From positions 1 to 33,104 of the forward strand of contig NZ_LARW01000041.1 of the NCBI RefSeq assembly GCF_000971055.1: a stretch of 33,104 nt of DNA. The letters are read 5' to 3'. Of the stretch, positions 8,195 to 16,785 are shown piece after piece. The notes under the pieces are model-generated. The model did no database searches, had not been told where the DNA came from, and was given only the letters and a program-made list of their open reading frames with translations. The number at the start of each line of letters is the position of its first letter. Positions within the stretch are counted from its first letter, which is position 1. The stretch comes from Sphingomonas sp. SRS2 (GTDB taxonomy: Bacteria > Pseudomonadota > Alphaproteobacteria > Sphingomonadales > Sphingomonadaceae). The translations under genes were made by a program, and so were the position numbers.

Positions 8195-8944
8195 GATAAG
8201 TCCCCCGGCAGCAGGGCGCCGGCGGAGCAGCCAGCCGACCAGTCCGAAGCCCAGCATCATCATCGCCCAGGTGCTGCTCTCGGGTGCGGCCGAGACCGGG
8301 CCGCCCGGGAAGACCGGTGTGGTGGGGGTGGTCGGCATCGTCGGGGGCGTCGGCGTCGTCGGCGTGGCGGGCACGACCGGTGCTATCGCCGTTGCCGTGC
8401 CCGCGCCGGTACCTCCGAAAATGCCGCCCACGCCCTGATAGTTCACGGTGAAATCGCTGAGCTGAACCGCGCTCATCGCGTTGGCGAAGGTCAGTGCGAA
8501 CGATCCCGTTCCCGATTGGCCCGCCGTCAGCCCACCCGAACCGCCGGTGCAGCCGCCCAGACCGGCGGCGGTGAAGCAGATGTCGGTGCCGATCAGCCCC
8601 GACAGCGGATTCTGGACCTGCGAGGCATAAGTGCCGGTCGAGGACAGGCCGGTGATCGCGGTGTTTCCCAGCACGTCGAAGCCGAAGGATCGCACCCGCG
8701 ATGTCAGCGAAGAATCGTTGGTCAGCGCATAGCTGAAATTATAGGTCCGCCCATCGCTGCTCGCCCCGGTAAAGGTGAAGGTGCTGGCCGCGCTGAGGCC
8801 GCTGGTAGGAAAACCCAGCACCGACCCCGCATAGTCGACGCTGATCACCTTGCCGACATCGGCGCGATTGATCAGCAAGGCCGCGTGGCCAGCGCCCACT
8901 TGTACAAATAACGCTAAGGCAACAAGGGCACGTAACGTATGCAA
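8183..8944 (-). CDS. Secreted protein with PEP-CTERM-like sorting tail
   Basis: The start chosen is TTG at 8944, because AAGGA lies 9 nt upstream and the product then opens with a clean signal peptide (MHTLRALVALALFVQVGAGHA); an in-frame TTG at 8977 would spoil it. The 253-residue chain has a Gly/Ser/Thr-rich body with a short Cys-containing stretch (CFTAAGLGGCTGG), a Pro/Thr-rich spacer from about residue 189, and a C-terminal tail PESSTWAMMMLGFGLVGWLLRRR from residue 221 on. That layout (motif, helix, Arg cluster) is the exosortase sorting signal, but the tripeptide is PES instead of PEP. Such proteins are exported and processed by EpsH-type exosortases, often with extracellular polysaccharide. 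No exosortase gene is in the window. Confidence 0.8.
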   Translation of the reverse strand: MHTLRALVALALFVQVGAGHAALLINRADVGKVISVDYAGSVLGFPTSGLSAASTFTFTGASSDGRTYNFSYALTNDSSLTSRVRSFGFDVLGNTAITGLSSTGTYASQVQNPLSGLIGTDICFTAAGLGGCTGGSGGLTAGQSGTGSFALTFANAMSAVQLSDFTVNYQGVGGIFGGTGAGTATAIAPVVPATPTTPTPPTMPTTPTTPVFPGGPVSAAPESSTWAMMMLGFGLVGWLLRRRPAAGGLILQN

Positions 8945-9257
8945 AACGAAAATTCCTTGTAAAATATCAATAAGCAACGCTCGGAAGGTGAATGGTTTCC
9001 GAATTCAACTGTGATAAGTATAAATGCGGAGCAAACCTTACTTGGTTTAAGCGCGTAGATATTAACGTTTTGCCGGAAATAAAATCCGCATCCGGACTTG
9101 TCCTTAGTCTTTAGTCTAAGGGAGATGGCGCGCATGAGGTGCTTAGCGGCATCGTGCCGAGCGCGTCGCCGGCATCGCACTAACCGCGTGTTAACCATGT
9201 TTTAGCGCCTCACCGGCCATGGTCCGGCCATATCCGGATTTCAGAGGTACAAAGTCG
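8945..9257. other. AT-rich divergent intergenic region
   Basis: This 313-nt gap separates the PEP-CTERM gene from the flavoprotein gene and is visibly richer in A and T than its surroundings. On the minus strand TATACT (9022-9017) is a plausible -10 hexamer 73 nt before the PEP-CTERM start, with an inverted repeat AAACC/GGTTT (9033-9048) near where the -35 would lie. CCTTAG and CTAAGG (9102-9121) form a 6-bp stem. No convincing coding frame is present on either strand. The promoter reading is tentative. Confidence 0.4.
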
Positions 9258-10805
9258 ATGCCGCGCGCCGCTACCCATGTTGACGTTGCGATTATTGGTG
9301 CCGGGCCGGCGGGGCTGACCGCCGGTTACATGCTCGGCAAGGAAGGCTTTTCGGTCAAACTGATCGAGAAGGACCCGCATCAGGTCGGCGGCATCAGCCG
9401 CACCGTCGAACATGAAGGTTTCCGCTTCGACATCGGCGGCCATCGCTTCTTTTCCAAGTCGCGCGAGGTCGTTGACTTGTGGAACGAGCTGCTGCCCGAC
9501 GACTTCATCGAGCGGCCACGGATGAGCCGCATCTATTATCGCGGCAAATTCTACAGCTATCCGCTGCGCGCCTTCGAGGCGCTGCGCAATCTGGGCCTGT
9601 GGCAATCGACCCTGTGCATGGCCAGTTTCTTCCGCTGGAAGCTCTTCCCCCACAAGGAGGTGCGCAGCTTCGAGCAATGGGTGGTCAACCAGTTCGGATC
9701 GCGCCTGTTCGGCATCTTCTTCAAGACCTATACCGAGAAGGTGTGGGGCATGCCGTGCGACGAGATGTCGGCCGACTGGGCCGCGCAGCGCATCAAGGGG
9801 CTCAGCCTCGGCAAGGCGGTATGGGACGGGGTTCGCCGTTCGCTCGGTCTCAACAAGCGCCCCAATGACGGCATGGAAACCAAGACCCTGCTCGAAAGCT
9901 TCCGCTATCCGCGCAAGGGCCCCGGCATGATGTGGGATGCCGCGCGCGACCGCATCATCGAACAGGGCAACGGCCTGCTGATGGGTCACAAGCTCCACCA
10001 GCTGTCGTGGGACGCGACCGGCGGCTTCTGGCGCGTCGCGGCGATCGGCGAGGATGGCCGGCTGACGATGCTGACCGCCGATCACGTCATCAGCTCGGCG
10101 CCGATGCGCGAACTGGCGGCGCGCGTCCATCCGGTGCCCGCTTCGCTGCCCCAGGCGATGGACCTCGGCTATCGCGACTTCCTTACCGTCGCATTGATGA
10201 TCCGTTCGGAGGATCTGTTTCCCGACAACTGGATCTACATTCATGACGATCGGGTGCAGGTCGGCCGCATCCAGAATTTCCGCAGCTGGTCGCCCGAAAT
10301 GGTGCCCGACGAGAGCCTGGCCTGTGTCGGCCTCGAATATTTCTGCTTCGAAGGCGACGGCCTGTGGTCCTCTTCGAACGAGGATCTGATCGCGCTAGCG
10401 ACGAAGGAACTGGCGCAACTCGGGCTGTGCGATCCGGCGGATGTCGTCGGTGGCGCGGTGGTGCGCCAGGAAAAGGCCTATCCGGTCTATGACGACGCCT
10501 ATGCCGCCAATGTCGCGGCGGTGCGCGAGGAGCTGGAGGGCCGCTATCCGACGCTCCACTTCGTCGGCCGCAACGGCATGCACCGCTACAATAATCAGGA
10601 TCATGCGATGATGACCGCGATGCTCACCGCGCGAAACATCGCCGCCGGCACGCGCCGCCATGATGTGTGGCAGGTCAATGAAGACGCCGAATATCATGAG
10701 GCCGGCGCGGAGGGCGACGACGCCAAGGATTATGCCGGCGTCGCGGCGGCGCTGCGATCCGAACGGCTGGTGCCTACCCGGATCGCCGATAAGAAGGCGG
10801 CATAA
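9258..10805 (+). CDS. FAD-dependent oxidoreductase, UDP-galactopyranose mutase-like
   Basis: The 515-residue protein opens with a Rossmann FAD-binding fold (DVAIIGAGPAGLTAGYMLGKEGF, residues 8-30), then a GGISRT loop and FDIGGHRFFSKS, a block shared with UDP-galactopyranose mutases and protoporphyrinogen-oxidase-like amine oxidases. A second nucleotide-contact region (FVGRNGMHRYNNQDHAMM) lies near the C-terminus. Members near polysaccharide genes are often annotated as mutase-like. It leads a plus-strand pair with the first STT3-like protein 34 nt downstream, which supports a role in making or altering an activated sugar or lipid-linked intermediate. ATG 9258 is preferred over ATG 9219 because AGAGG lies 10 nt upstream and the fold begins directly after it. 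The exact reaction is unknown. Confidence 0.8.
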   Translation: MPRAATHVDVAIIGAGPAGLTAGYMLGKEGFSVKLIEKDPHQVGGISRTVEHEGFRFDIGGHRFFSKSREVVDLWNELLPDDFIERPRMSRIYYRGKFYSYPLRAFEALRNLGLWQSTLCMASFFRWKLFPHKEVRSFEQWVVNQFGSRLFGIFFKTYTEKVWGMPCDEMSADWAAQRIKGLSLGKAVWDGVRRSLGLNKRPNDGMETKTLLESFRYPRKGPGMMWDAARDRIIEQGNGLLMGHKLHQLSWDATGGFWRVAAIGEDGRLTMLTADHVISSAPMRELAARVHPVPASLPQAMDLGYRDFLTVALMIRSEDLFPDNWIYIHDDRVQVGRIQNFRSWSPEMVPDESLACVGLEYFCFEGDGLWSSSNEDLIALATKELAQLGLCDPADVVGGAVVRQEKAYPVYDDAYAANVAAVREELEGRYPTLHFVGRNGMHRYNNQDHAMMTAMLTARNIAAGTRRHDVWQVNEDAEYHEAGAEGDDAKDYAGVAAALRSERLVPTRIADKKAA

Positions 10806-10839
10806 TCACCACCTCCGGCCTGGCTTCGAGAGGTTTGGG

Positions 10840-12669
10840 ATGACGCTCGCTCCATTCGCAACCCGCCCCCTGACCCCCTCCATCAGGAAGGAGGGCGAAC
10901 CATCGGCCAGAGCCCTCGTTCTCGGCGTCGCGGCGATCTGGCTGTTCACGAGCCTCATTCTGCTGTGGATGAGCTATGACCGTGTCGCCGGCCTCGTCTT
11001 GTGGGATGCCGACGATTATCTGCGGTTCCAGCAGGTTCGCGACTGGCTCGCCGGGCAGAGTTTCTTTGACGTCCGACAATATCGGCTCGATCCGCCCGCC
11101 GGCGTGGCGATGCACTGGTCGCGCCTTGTCGATCTGCCGCTCGCCGGCCTGATACTGCTGCTGCAGCCTGTTCTGGGGATGGTCTGGGCCGAGCGGATCG
11201 CAATCCTCGTCGTGCCGCTCATCACGCTTGGTGGCGCATTCGCTGCGATCACGTTGATGACTGCACGGCTGGCCGGGCGCCGCGCCGCGCTCGCTGCGGC
11301 GATGCTCGCGGCGATGACGCCGCTGCTTCTGTTCCACGATCTGCCGATGCGGATCGATCATCATGGCTGGCAGACGATGTTCGGCCTGTTTGCGGTCGCG
11401 TCATGCTTCGATCGCCGGGCGTTGCGCGGCGGAATCCTCGCCGGCGTCGCGATGGCGCTGTGGCTGGCGATCTCACTCGAGGGGTTGCCGATGGCGATCG
11501 CGATCGCGGCCGTTCTCGCGCTTCGCTTCGTGCTCGCCGACGCCGATCAGGACGCCTTCTTCCGTTTTCGCGCCTTCGCACTTTCGCTCGGTTCCGCCGG
11601 ACTTCTGCTGTTTGCCGCGACGCATGACGCCGGCGCCTGGCAGCAGACCTATTGCGATGCCTTCGGTCCCGCCTGGTTCGGTCCCTTTGCACTCGCGCCG
11701 CTGATGCTCGGTCTGGCGCTCCCTCTCGTGGCCGGGGGCGGAGCCGCACCGCGACTGGCGCTGCTCTTCATGGCTGGGGGACTGGGGGCCGCGTTGACGG
11801 CACTGGTCGCTCCGCTGTGTCTCCATGGGCCGTTCGCCGCGCTCGACCCGGTGACGCGCCATTATTGGTACGACAATGTCGTCGAAGGATTGCCGATCTG
11901 GCGGCAGGCACTCGATACGCAGCTCGGTCTGGCGCTTTTTCCGCCAATCGGCCTGATCGGTACGCTGCTGGCGTGGCGTGGCGCGACGACTCGCACGGCA
12001 GCGCGCAACTGGCTCATGATGTTCGCATTGGGATTGGCGAGCTTCGGCCTTGCGCTTCTCGTCCAGCGAGCCGGTGGCTTCGCCCATGCGCTTGGATTGC
12101 CGGGGGCTGGCTGGCTACTGACGCGGGGGCTGGCGACCGTCGATGGATGGCGGCGCGCGCTGCTACGCGTGCCCGCATCGGTCGCGCTGCTCCTGCTGGT
12201 ATCGCCCGTCGGCGAAGCCGCGGTGACACAGTGGGCCCGATGGCTGGCGGGGTCCGAAGCTGAGAAGCCCAAACCCCGCGAACCACTCGCCTGCGGGCCG
12301 CGATGCGATCTGTTCGGCGGGATCAACCAGCTGCCCCGGAGCTATATCCTCGCCGGGCTCGACGTCACGCCCAGCCTGCTCGTCTCGACGCCGCATTCCT
12401 ATGCCGGCAGTGGTCATCATCGCGGGCTGGCGGGAATCCGCCGCGTCATCGACAGCTTCATCGGCCACCCCGATGTGGCCCACCGGATCATGCGTGACGG
12501 GGGGATGGGCTATGTGCTGATCGATCCGACTGGTGGGGAGGCCATACTCTATAGCGAGGCGGCGCCGAACGGCTTGATGGCCCGATTGGTCGCGGGGCGC
12601 CCGCCCGCCTGGCTGAAGCCCGTGCCGCTGGAAACGAGCTCGTTCAGGATGTGGCGGCGGGTCGAATGA
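10840..12669 (+). CDS. Polytopic membrane protein, putative STT3-like GT-C transferase (copy A)
   Basis: The 609-residue product has about eleven hydrophobic segments and a soluble C-terminal part from about residue 470. After the first membrane segment comes DADDYLR (D56, D58, D59), then WLAGQSFFDVRQ and HWSRLVDLP (H92), and after further segments RIDHHGWQ (D173-H174-H175). An acidic first loop followed by a second acidic/His motif resembles oligosaccharyltransferases of the STT3/AglB type; this is inference from motif layout. The same motifs occur in the protein encoded at 16786-18591. ATG 10840 follows GAGAGG by 6 nt. It lies 34 nt after the flavoprotein gene and is probably co-transcribed with it. 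It may transfer sugar from a polyprenyl carrier in the periplasm. Confidence 0.7.
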   Translation: MTLAPFATRPLTPSIRKEGEPSARALVLGVAAIWLFTSLILLWMSYDRVAGLVLWDADDYLRFQQVRDWLAGQSFFDVRQYRLDPPAGVAMHWSRLVDLPLAGLILLLQPVLGMVWAERIAILVVPLITLGGAFAAITLMTARLAGRRAALAAAMLAAMTPLLLFHDLPMRIDHHGWQTMFGLFAVASCFDRRALRGGILAGVAMALWLAISLEGLPMAIAIAAVLALRFVLADADQDAFFRFRAFALSLGSAGLLLFAATHDAGAWQQTYCDAFGPAWFGPFALAPLMLGLALPLVAGGGAAPRLALLFMAGGLGAALTALVAPLCLHGPFAALDPVTRHYWYDNVVEGLPIWRQALDTQLGLALFPPIGLIGTLLAWRGATTRTAARNWLMMFALGLASFGLALLVQRAGGFAHALGLPGAGWLLTRGLATVDGWRRALLRVPASVALLLLVSPVGEAAVTQWARWLAGSEAEKPKPREPLACGPRCDLFGGINQLPRSYILAGLDVTPSLLVSTPHSYAGSGHHRGLAGIRRVIDSFIGHPDVAHRIMRDGGMGYVLIDPTGGEAILYSEAAPNGLMARLVAGRPPAWLKPVPLETSSFRMWRRVE

Positions 12670-12754
12670 CCGGACATCGGACTCCGATGGGCGGATCGTG
12701 GCCTCGTGGCACCCTCTTGCCGTCCCATGCGGCGCGACATAAGGCCGAAAGCCT

Positions 12755-14371
12755 ATGTTTCGTTCGACGCCACCCGTAACGCCGCCGCAGGGCTGGTGGA
12801 CCAGCAACTGGTACATCGCCTTCCTGGCGTTGCTGTCGGTGGTGCCGCTGCTGCGTCCCGAAGTGCCGCCGCTGATCGACCTGATGGGGCATATGGGGCG
12901 TTATCGGGTCGAGATCGCCGATCCGACCTCGCCGTTGCTCAGCCGCTATTACAGCTTTCAATGGGCGCTGATGGGCAATCTCGGCGTCGATCTGCTGATC
13001 GTGCCGATGGCGAAGATATTCGGGCTCGAACTGGGCGTGAAGCTGATCGTCATGGCGGTGCCGCTGCTCACTATCACCGGCCTGCTGCTGATCGCGCGCG
13101 AGGTTCATGGCCGCCTGCCCGCCACGGCCGGGCTGGTTGCGCCCTTCGCCTATTGCTGGCCGTTCCAGTGGGGCTTCATCAATTATGTGCTGGCGATGGC
13201 GCTGGCGCTCAATGCTTTCGCGCTGTGGCTCTATCTGGCGCGAACCGGCCGCATCCGGTTGCGCGCGATGCTGTTCGTTCCGATCGGGGGGCTGATCTGG
13301 CTCGGGCACGGCTTCGCCTGGGGCGTGCTCGGCCTGCTCGCTTTCTCGGCGGAGATCGTGCGGATGCGCGATGTCGAGGGGCGCGGCTATTTCGAGGCGC
13401 TGTGGCGCGGGGCGCTGCACTGTCTGCCGCTCGCTCCGCCGATGCTGCTGATGCTGCTGTGGCGATCCGGCAATGTCGCCGGCGAGACGATCGACTGGTT
13501 CAACTGGATCGCCAAATATGTCTATCTGATCTCGTCGCTGCGCACCCATTGGATGGAATTCGACGTCGGCCTCGTCAGCGGGCTGATCCTGCTGGTGCTG
13601 TTCGGGATGATCTCGATCGGATCGGGTGAAGTCGGCTTCCGCATGCGCCGCACCCTTGGCGTCGCGCTGCTCGTGCTGATCATCGCCTATATCCTGATGC
13701 CGCGCATCGTGATCGGGTCGGCCTATGCCGACATGCGGCTGGCGCCCTATGTGATCGCGATCGGCGTGATCGGGGTGGTGCCGCGCTTCACCAACCGGAT
13801 CGCGCTCAGCACCGTCGCCGCGCTCGCGGTGATCATCTTCGGCGCGCGTGTCTACCAGTCGACCGAACGCTTCGCAGGCTTCGCCAAATGGCATGAGGCG
13901 CAGCTCAAGGCGCTCGATCATATCAAGCCGCACAGCCGGGTCTTCGCGCTGGTCGAGCTGCCGTGCCTATCGCGTTGGGAATCGCCGCGGCTCGAACATC
14001 TCGGCGCAATGGCGATCGTGCGGCGCGAGGCCTTCGTCAACGGCCAGTGGACGATGCCCGGCGCGCAGTTGCTCAGCATCAAATATGCCGCCGCCAAGGG
14101 CTATGCCGAGGATCCCACCCAGGTGATGCGGCCGAAAAACTGCCGCGCGCGCAACGCCCGAACGATCGAAAGCTCGGTCACGCTCTTCCCGCGCCACGCC
14201 TTCGATTATCTGTGGCTGATCAACGCGTCGCAGGACCATTGGCCCGGCAACGATCCGTCGCTGGAAATGGTGTGGAACGGCGGCGAGCGCGGTGCGCTCT
14301 ACCGGATCACCGGCTCCGCGACGCTCGCCATGGATACGCCGAAGGGGATGGGCATCGTCGCGACCCAGTGA
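12755..14371 (+). CDS. Polytopic membrane protein of the glycan locus, unknown
   Basis: The 538-residue protein has about eleven hydrophobic segments and a hydrophilic C-terminal domain from about residue 370. The first external loop contains PPLIDLMGHMGRYRVE, with an Asp that could take the catalytic position seen in GT-C enzymes; there is no clear match to the DADD/HWSR motifs of its neighbour. Its place between two glycosyl-transfer genes suggests a glycosyltransferase or carrier, but this is inference. ATG 12755 has AAGG about 10 nt upstream. The last 73 nt overlap the 3' end of the convergent methyltransferase gene; the overlap codes for the final residues of both proteins. Strong GC bias at third positions supports coding. 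Confidence 0.72.
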   Translation: MFRSTPPVTPPQGWWTSNWYIAFLALLSVVPLLRPEVPPLIDLMGHMGRYRVEIADPTSPLLSRYYSFQWALMGNLGVDLLIVPMAKIFGLELGVKLIVMAVPLLTITGLLLIAREVHGRLPATAGLVAPFAYCWPFQWGFINYVLAMALALNAFALWLYLARTGRIRLRAMLFVPIGGLIWLGHGFAWGVLGLLAFSAEIVRMRDVEGRGYFEALWRGALHCLPLAPPMLLMLLWRSGNVAGETIDWFNWIAKYVYLISSLRTHWMEFDVGLVSGLILLVLFGMISIGSGEVGFRMRRTLGVALLVLIIAYILMPRIVIGSAYADMRLAPYVIAIGVIGVVPRFTNRIALSTVAALAVIIFGARVYQSTERFAGFAKWHEAQLKALDHIKPHSRVFALVELPCLSRWESPRLEHLGAMAIVRREAFVNGQWTMPGAQLLSIKYAAAKGYAEDPTQVMRPKNCRARNARTIESSVTLFPRHAFDYLWLINASQDHWPGNDPSLEMVWNGGERGALYRITGSATLAMDTPKGMGIVATQ

Positions 14372-15030
14372 CGCTCGGCGCCGAAGATCGCCGTGAGCGC
14401 CGCGTTGACCGGCCTCGACGGCATGGCGTCATCGCCGCCGCCCTTGCCGGTCAGCCGCGCCGCGATCCGCACAGCCGCGATCAGCGGAAAGAGCAGGCTG
14501 TTGAAATGGGTGGTGAAGCGGGGATTGAGCCCCGCCGCGCGGAAGCTGCGCTTGAGTGAAGCGGTGGTGTAACGGCGCTGGTGATGATGCGCGACGTCAT
14601 GCGCGCTCCACATCCACGGGCTGCCGGGGACGGTGACGATGATCCTGCCGCCGGGGGCGAGCTTGTCCCTGAGATAGGTCAGCGCCTCAACGTCGCCCGG
14701 GATATGTTCGAGCACGTCGAGCAGGACGATCAGGTCGTAGGCGCCGTCGTCAAGCGGAACGTTCGGCAGATAGCCGCTCTTGATCTTCAATCCGCTGCGC
14801 TGCTCGGCATAGGCGCGCGCGCCATCGTCGGGCTCTATCGCGTCGACCGTGCCGAAGCTCTTGAGCAGGTCGAGGTTGGAGCCGGTGCCGGCCCCGACTT
14901 CGAGAATGCGCAGCGGCCCCGCCTTGGGGCGATGGCGCTCGATCAGCCGGGCGATGATCCGCCGCCGGGCGACGAACCACCAATGATCCTTGTCAATCTC
15001 GGCCATGCGGTCATAGGTCGCGCGGTCCAT
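14299..15030 (-). CDS. Class I SAM-dependent methyltransferase of the glycan locus
   Basis: The 243-residue protein carries the SAM-binding motif ILEVGAGTGSN, then DAIEPDD (acidic end of strand 2) and DLIVLLDVLEHI (motif II region), with APGGRIIVTVPG after that. The N-terminal HWWFVARRRII block is common in methyltransferases of sugar and lipid-carrier clusters. Its ATG (15030-15028) overlaps the stop of the upstream glycosyltransferase as TGATG, so translation is probably coupled. The 3' end runs 73 nt into the convergent membrane-protein gene. It may methylate the lipid-linked sugar or glycan; the substrate cannot be read from the sequence. Confidence 0.88.
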   Translation of the reverse strand: MDRATYDRMAEIDKDHWWFVARRRIIARLIERHRPKAGPLRILEVGAGTGSNLDLLKSFGTVDAIEPDDGARAYAEQRSGLKIKSGYLPNVPLDDGAYDLIVLLDVLEHIPGDVEALTYLRDKLAPGGRIIVTVPGSPWMWSAHDVAHHHQRRYTTASLKRSFRAAGLNPRFTTHFNSLLFPLIAAVRIAARLTGKGGGDDAMPSRPVNAALTAIFGAERHWVATMPIPFGVSMASVAEPVIR

Positions 15031-16004
15031 CAGGCAGTTTCGCTTTCGTGCGCATCCGGGCAGCCGACACGCTGGCGAATGATATAGATCGGCCGGTGCT
15101 TGGTCTCGACCAGGATGCGGCCGACATATTCGCCGAGGACGCCGAGCGAAAGCAGCTGCACCCCGCCCATGAACAATATCGCGACCATCAGCGAGGGATA
15201 ACCCGCGACATCGGTGCCGAGGATCAATGTGCGCACCCCGATGAAGACCGCATAGACCAGTGCCAGCAATGCGATGATCGCGCCGACATAGGACCAGACC
15301 CTGAGCGGCGCGGTCGATGCCGAGGTGATCCCGTCGATCGCCAGCGTCCACAGCTTCCAATAGTTGAACTTGGTGGTGCCGATCGCGCGTTCGACCCGGT
15401 CATATTCGACCGCGGTCTGGCGGAAGCCCGACCAGGCGAACAGGCCTTTCATGAAGCGGTTGCGCTCGGGCATCCGCTTGATCACCTCGACGACCTTGCG
15501 GTCGAGCAGGCGGAAATCGCCGGCATGTTCGGGGATCTTGTCCATCGAGAGCCAGTTGTGCGCGCGATAATAGAGATCGGCTGTCAGCCGCTTGGGGAAG
15601 CTGTCGGTCATGCGGTTGCGGCGCACGCCATAGACGACCTCAAATCCCTCGCGCCATTTGGCGATCATGTCGCCGATCACCTCGGGCGGATCCTGCATGT
15701 CGACGTCGATCGGCACGACCACCTGGCCGCGGACATTGTCGAGCCCCGCGGACAGCGCAGCCTCCTTGCCGAAGTTGCGCGACAGCGACAGCGCCCCGAT
15801 CCGTCCGTCGGCATCGTGGGCGGTCAGGATCGCCGCCATCGTCAGGTCGGTGCTGCCATCGTCGACGAACAGGATCTCCCAACCGATCGCAGCGCCTTCG
15901 GGATCGCGCAGCCCATCGAGCACGCCGGTCATTCGGGTGACGAAGGGCGGGATCGCCTCTTCCTCGTCCTTGACGGGCACGATGATCGAAAGGAGCGGGT
16001 TCAT
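15030..16004 (-). CDS. Family 2 glycosyltransferase, GtrB/DPM1-like (polyprenyl-phosphate sugar synthase)
   Basis: The 324-residue protein begins MNPLLSIIVPVKDEEEAI, the nucleotide-sugar site of a GT-A fold. FVDDGSTD (residues 50-57) and DVDMQDPPE supply the metal-binding Asp residues, and LSRNFGKEAAL is typical of GtrB/dolichol-phosphate-mannose-synthase-like enzymes. Two membrane helices follow at about residues 234-258 and 267-293. Such enzymes move a hexose from a nucleotide sugar to undecaprenyl phosphate on the cytoplasmic face. The ATG overlaps the stop of the upstream gtrA-type gene as ATGA (4 nt), and its own stop overlaps the methyltransferase start, so the three genes form a tight operon. 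The sugar is unknown. Confidence 0.92.
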   Translation of the reverse strand: MNPLLSIIVPVKDEEEAIPPFVTRMTGVLDGLRDPEGAAIGWEILFVDDGSTDLTMAAILTAHDADGRIGALSLSRNFGKEAALSAGLDNVRGQVVVPIDVDMQDPPEVIGDMIAKWREGFEVVYGVRRNRMTDSFPKRLTADLYYRAHNWLSMDKIPEHAGDFRLLDRKVVEVIKRMPERNRFMKGLFAWSGFRQTAVEYDRVERAIGTTKFNYWKLWTLAIDGITSASTAPLRVWSYVGAIIALLALVYAVFIGVRTLILGTDVAGYPSLMVAILFMGGVQLLSLGVLGEYVGRILVETKHRPIYIIRQRVGCPDAHESETA

Positions 16005-16417
16005 TCGAATACCCATACGCGGTTGAGCCAGAAGACCAGCAGGGGGGTGACGCACAGGACCGGTGGATAGGGGGCCCAGAGCGGCAGGTCCATATGCTGG
16101 ACCAGCAGCCAGACCCACAGGCTGTTGAGCGCGAAGCTGATCAGCGACACGATGATGAAGCGCGTGATGCGCGTCGCCTGCCGGTCGCGGCTGCCATGGC
16201 CCTTGAAGCTCCACTGGCCATGGATGACATAGCCGGTGGTCGCCGCCCCGACGAAGCCGATCGTCCAGGCGAGATTGGGATCGAGCCCGCCCATCTGCAC
16301 GCAGCCATGATAGATGCCGATATTGACCAGTGACGCCAATACTCCGGTGATCCCGTAGCGCACGAGCTGGCCGAGCAGCACCATCCGCTCGTGGGTCATA
16401 TAGGGTGTGCGAGGCAT
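16001..16417 (-). CDS. GtrA-family membrane protein (putative lipid-linked sugar flippase)
   Basis: The product is 138 residues from ATG 16417 (132 from ATG 16399). Four hydrophobic helices are visible, with the family features QLVRYGITGVLASLVN near the start and FWLNRVWVFE at the very end. GtrA proteins are thought to flip undecaprenyl-phosphate sugars made by a GtrB partner, and the GtrB-like gene follows with a 4-nt overlap. The 16417 start has GGGGAGA directly upstream. A 7-bp hairpin (CCGCGCT/AGCGCGG, 16423-16446) sits against that ribosome site and could restrict access to it. Confidence 0.88.
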   Translation of the reverse strand: MPRTPYMTHERMVLLGQLVRYGITGVLASLVNIGIYHGCVQMGGLDPNLAWTIGFVGAATTGYVIHGQWSFKGHGSRDRQATRITRFIIVSLISFALNSLWVWLLVQHMDLPLWAPYPPVLCVTPLLVFWLNRVWVFE

Positions 16418-16785
16418 TCTCCCCGCGCTCTTCCATAAAAGCGCGGACGCCTCAAGTACCGAGGCCTCTCCCGCTTTCGCGGGCGAGGGCGTTGCCCGAC
16501 GCCAGGGAGAAAACGCTCCCCGGGGCAAGGGAACCCCGAAGGAGCGTCTCCCGCGAGATGGAAATTGCCAGTCCGATCCCCGCGTATCCGTGTCCGGATG
16601 TGCACATAAAAACGTTTCGATCCTGAACGGGAGCCGAACGAATGATCCTGCGCGGGCCGCCGAGTGCCCGACGGGCATGACGTTTTCGTGACTCCGGGCG
16701 GAAAATCCGCGGCCGGCGGCCGCTATCGGGGCCCGCGCGGCTTCTCCCGTTGCGGCGCGTCATCTTGGCCCTTAAGCGAGGACGG
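16418..16785. other. Hairpin-dense divergent intergenic region
   Basis: This 368-nt gap between gtrA (minus) and the second STT3-like gene (plus) holds a row of inverted repeats: 16423-16446 (7-bp stem), 16449-16465 (GCCTC/GAGGC), 16465-16488 (CCTC-t-CCCGC/GCGGG-c-GAGG with a TTTC loop, REP type), 16488-16503 (GGCGT/ACGCC), and the large element at 16505-16552. The remainder (16553-16785) shows no clear reading frame or recognised promoter. Confidence 0.5.
16505..16552. repeat. Large three-tier inverted repeat
   Basis: GGGAGA (16505-16510) pairs with TCTCCC (16547-16552). Inside, CGCTCC (16514-16519) pairs with GGAGCG (16541-16546), and GGGG (16522-16525) pairs with CCCC (16534-16537) around an 8-nt loop; short one-sided bulges separate the tiers. 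The result is a 16-pair hairpin with no T-run. It could be a repeat element or the 5' structure of a divergent transcript. Confidence 0.65.

Noticed and set aside
8914-9198. 94-codon minus-strand frame covering the AT-rich region
   Set aside because: Codon use does not match the genome and it overlaps the PEP-CTERM signal peptide in another frame.
12707-12720. Sigma-54 promoter look-alike TGGCACCCTCTTGC upstream of the membrane-protein gene at 12755
   Set aside because: GG and GC are separated by 9 nt, while sigma-54 promoters need 10; this spacing is strict, so the resemblance is probably chance.
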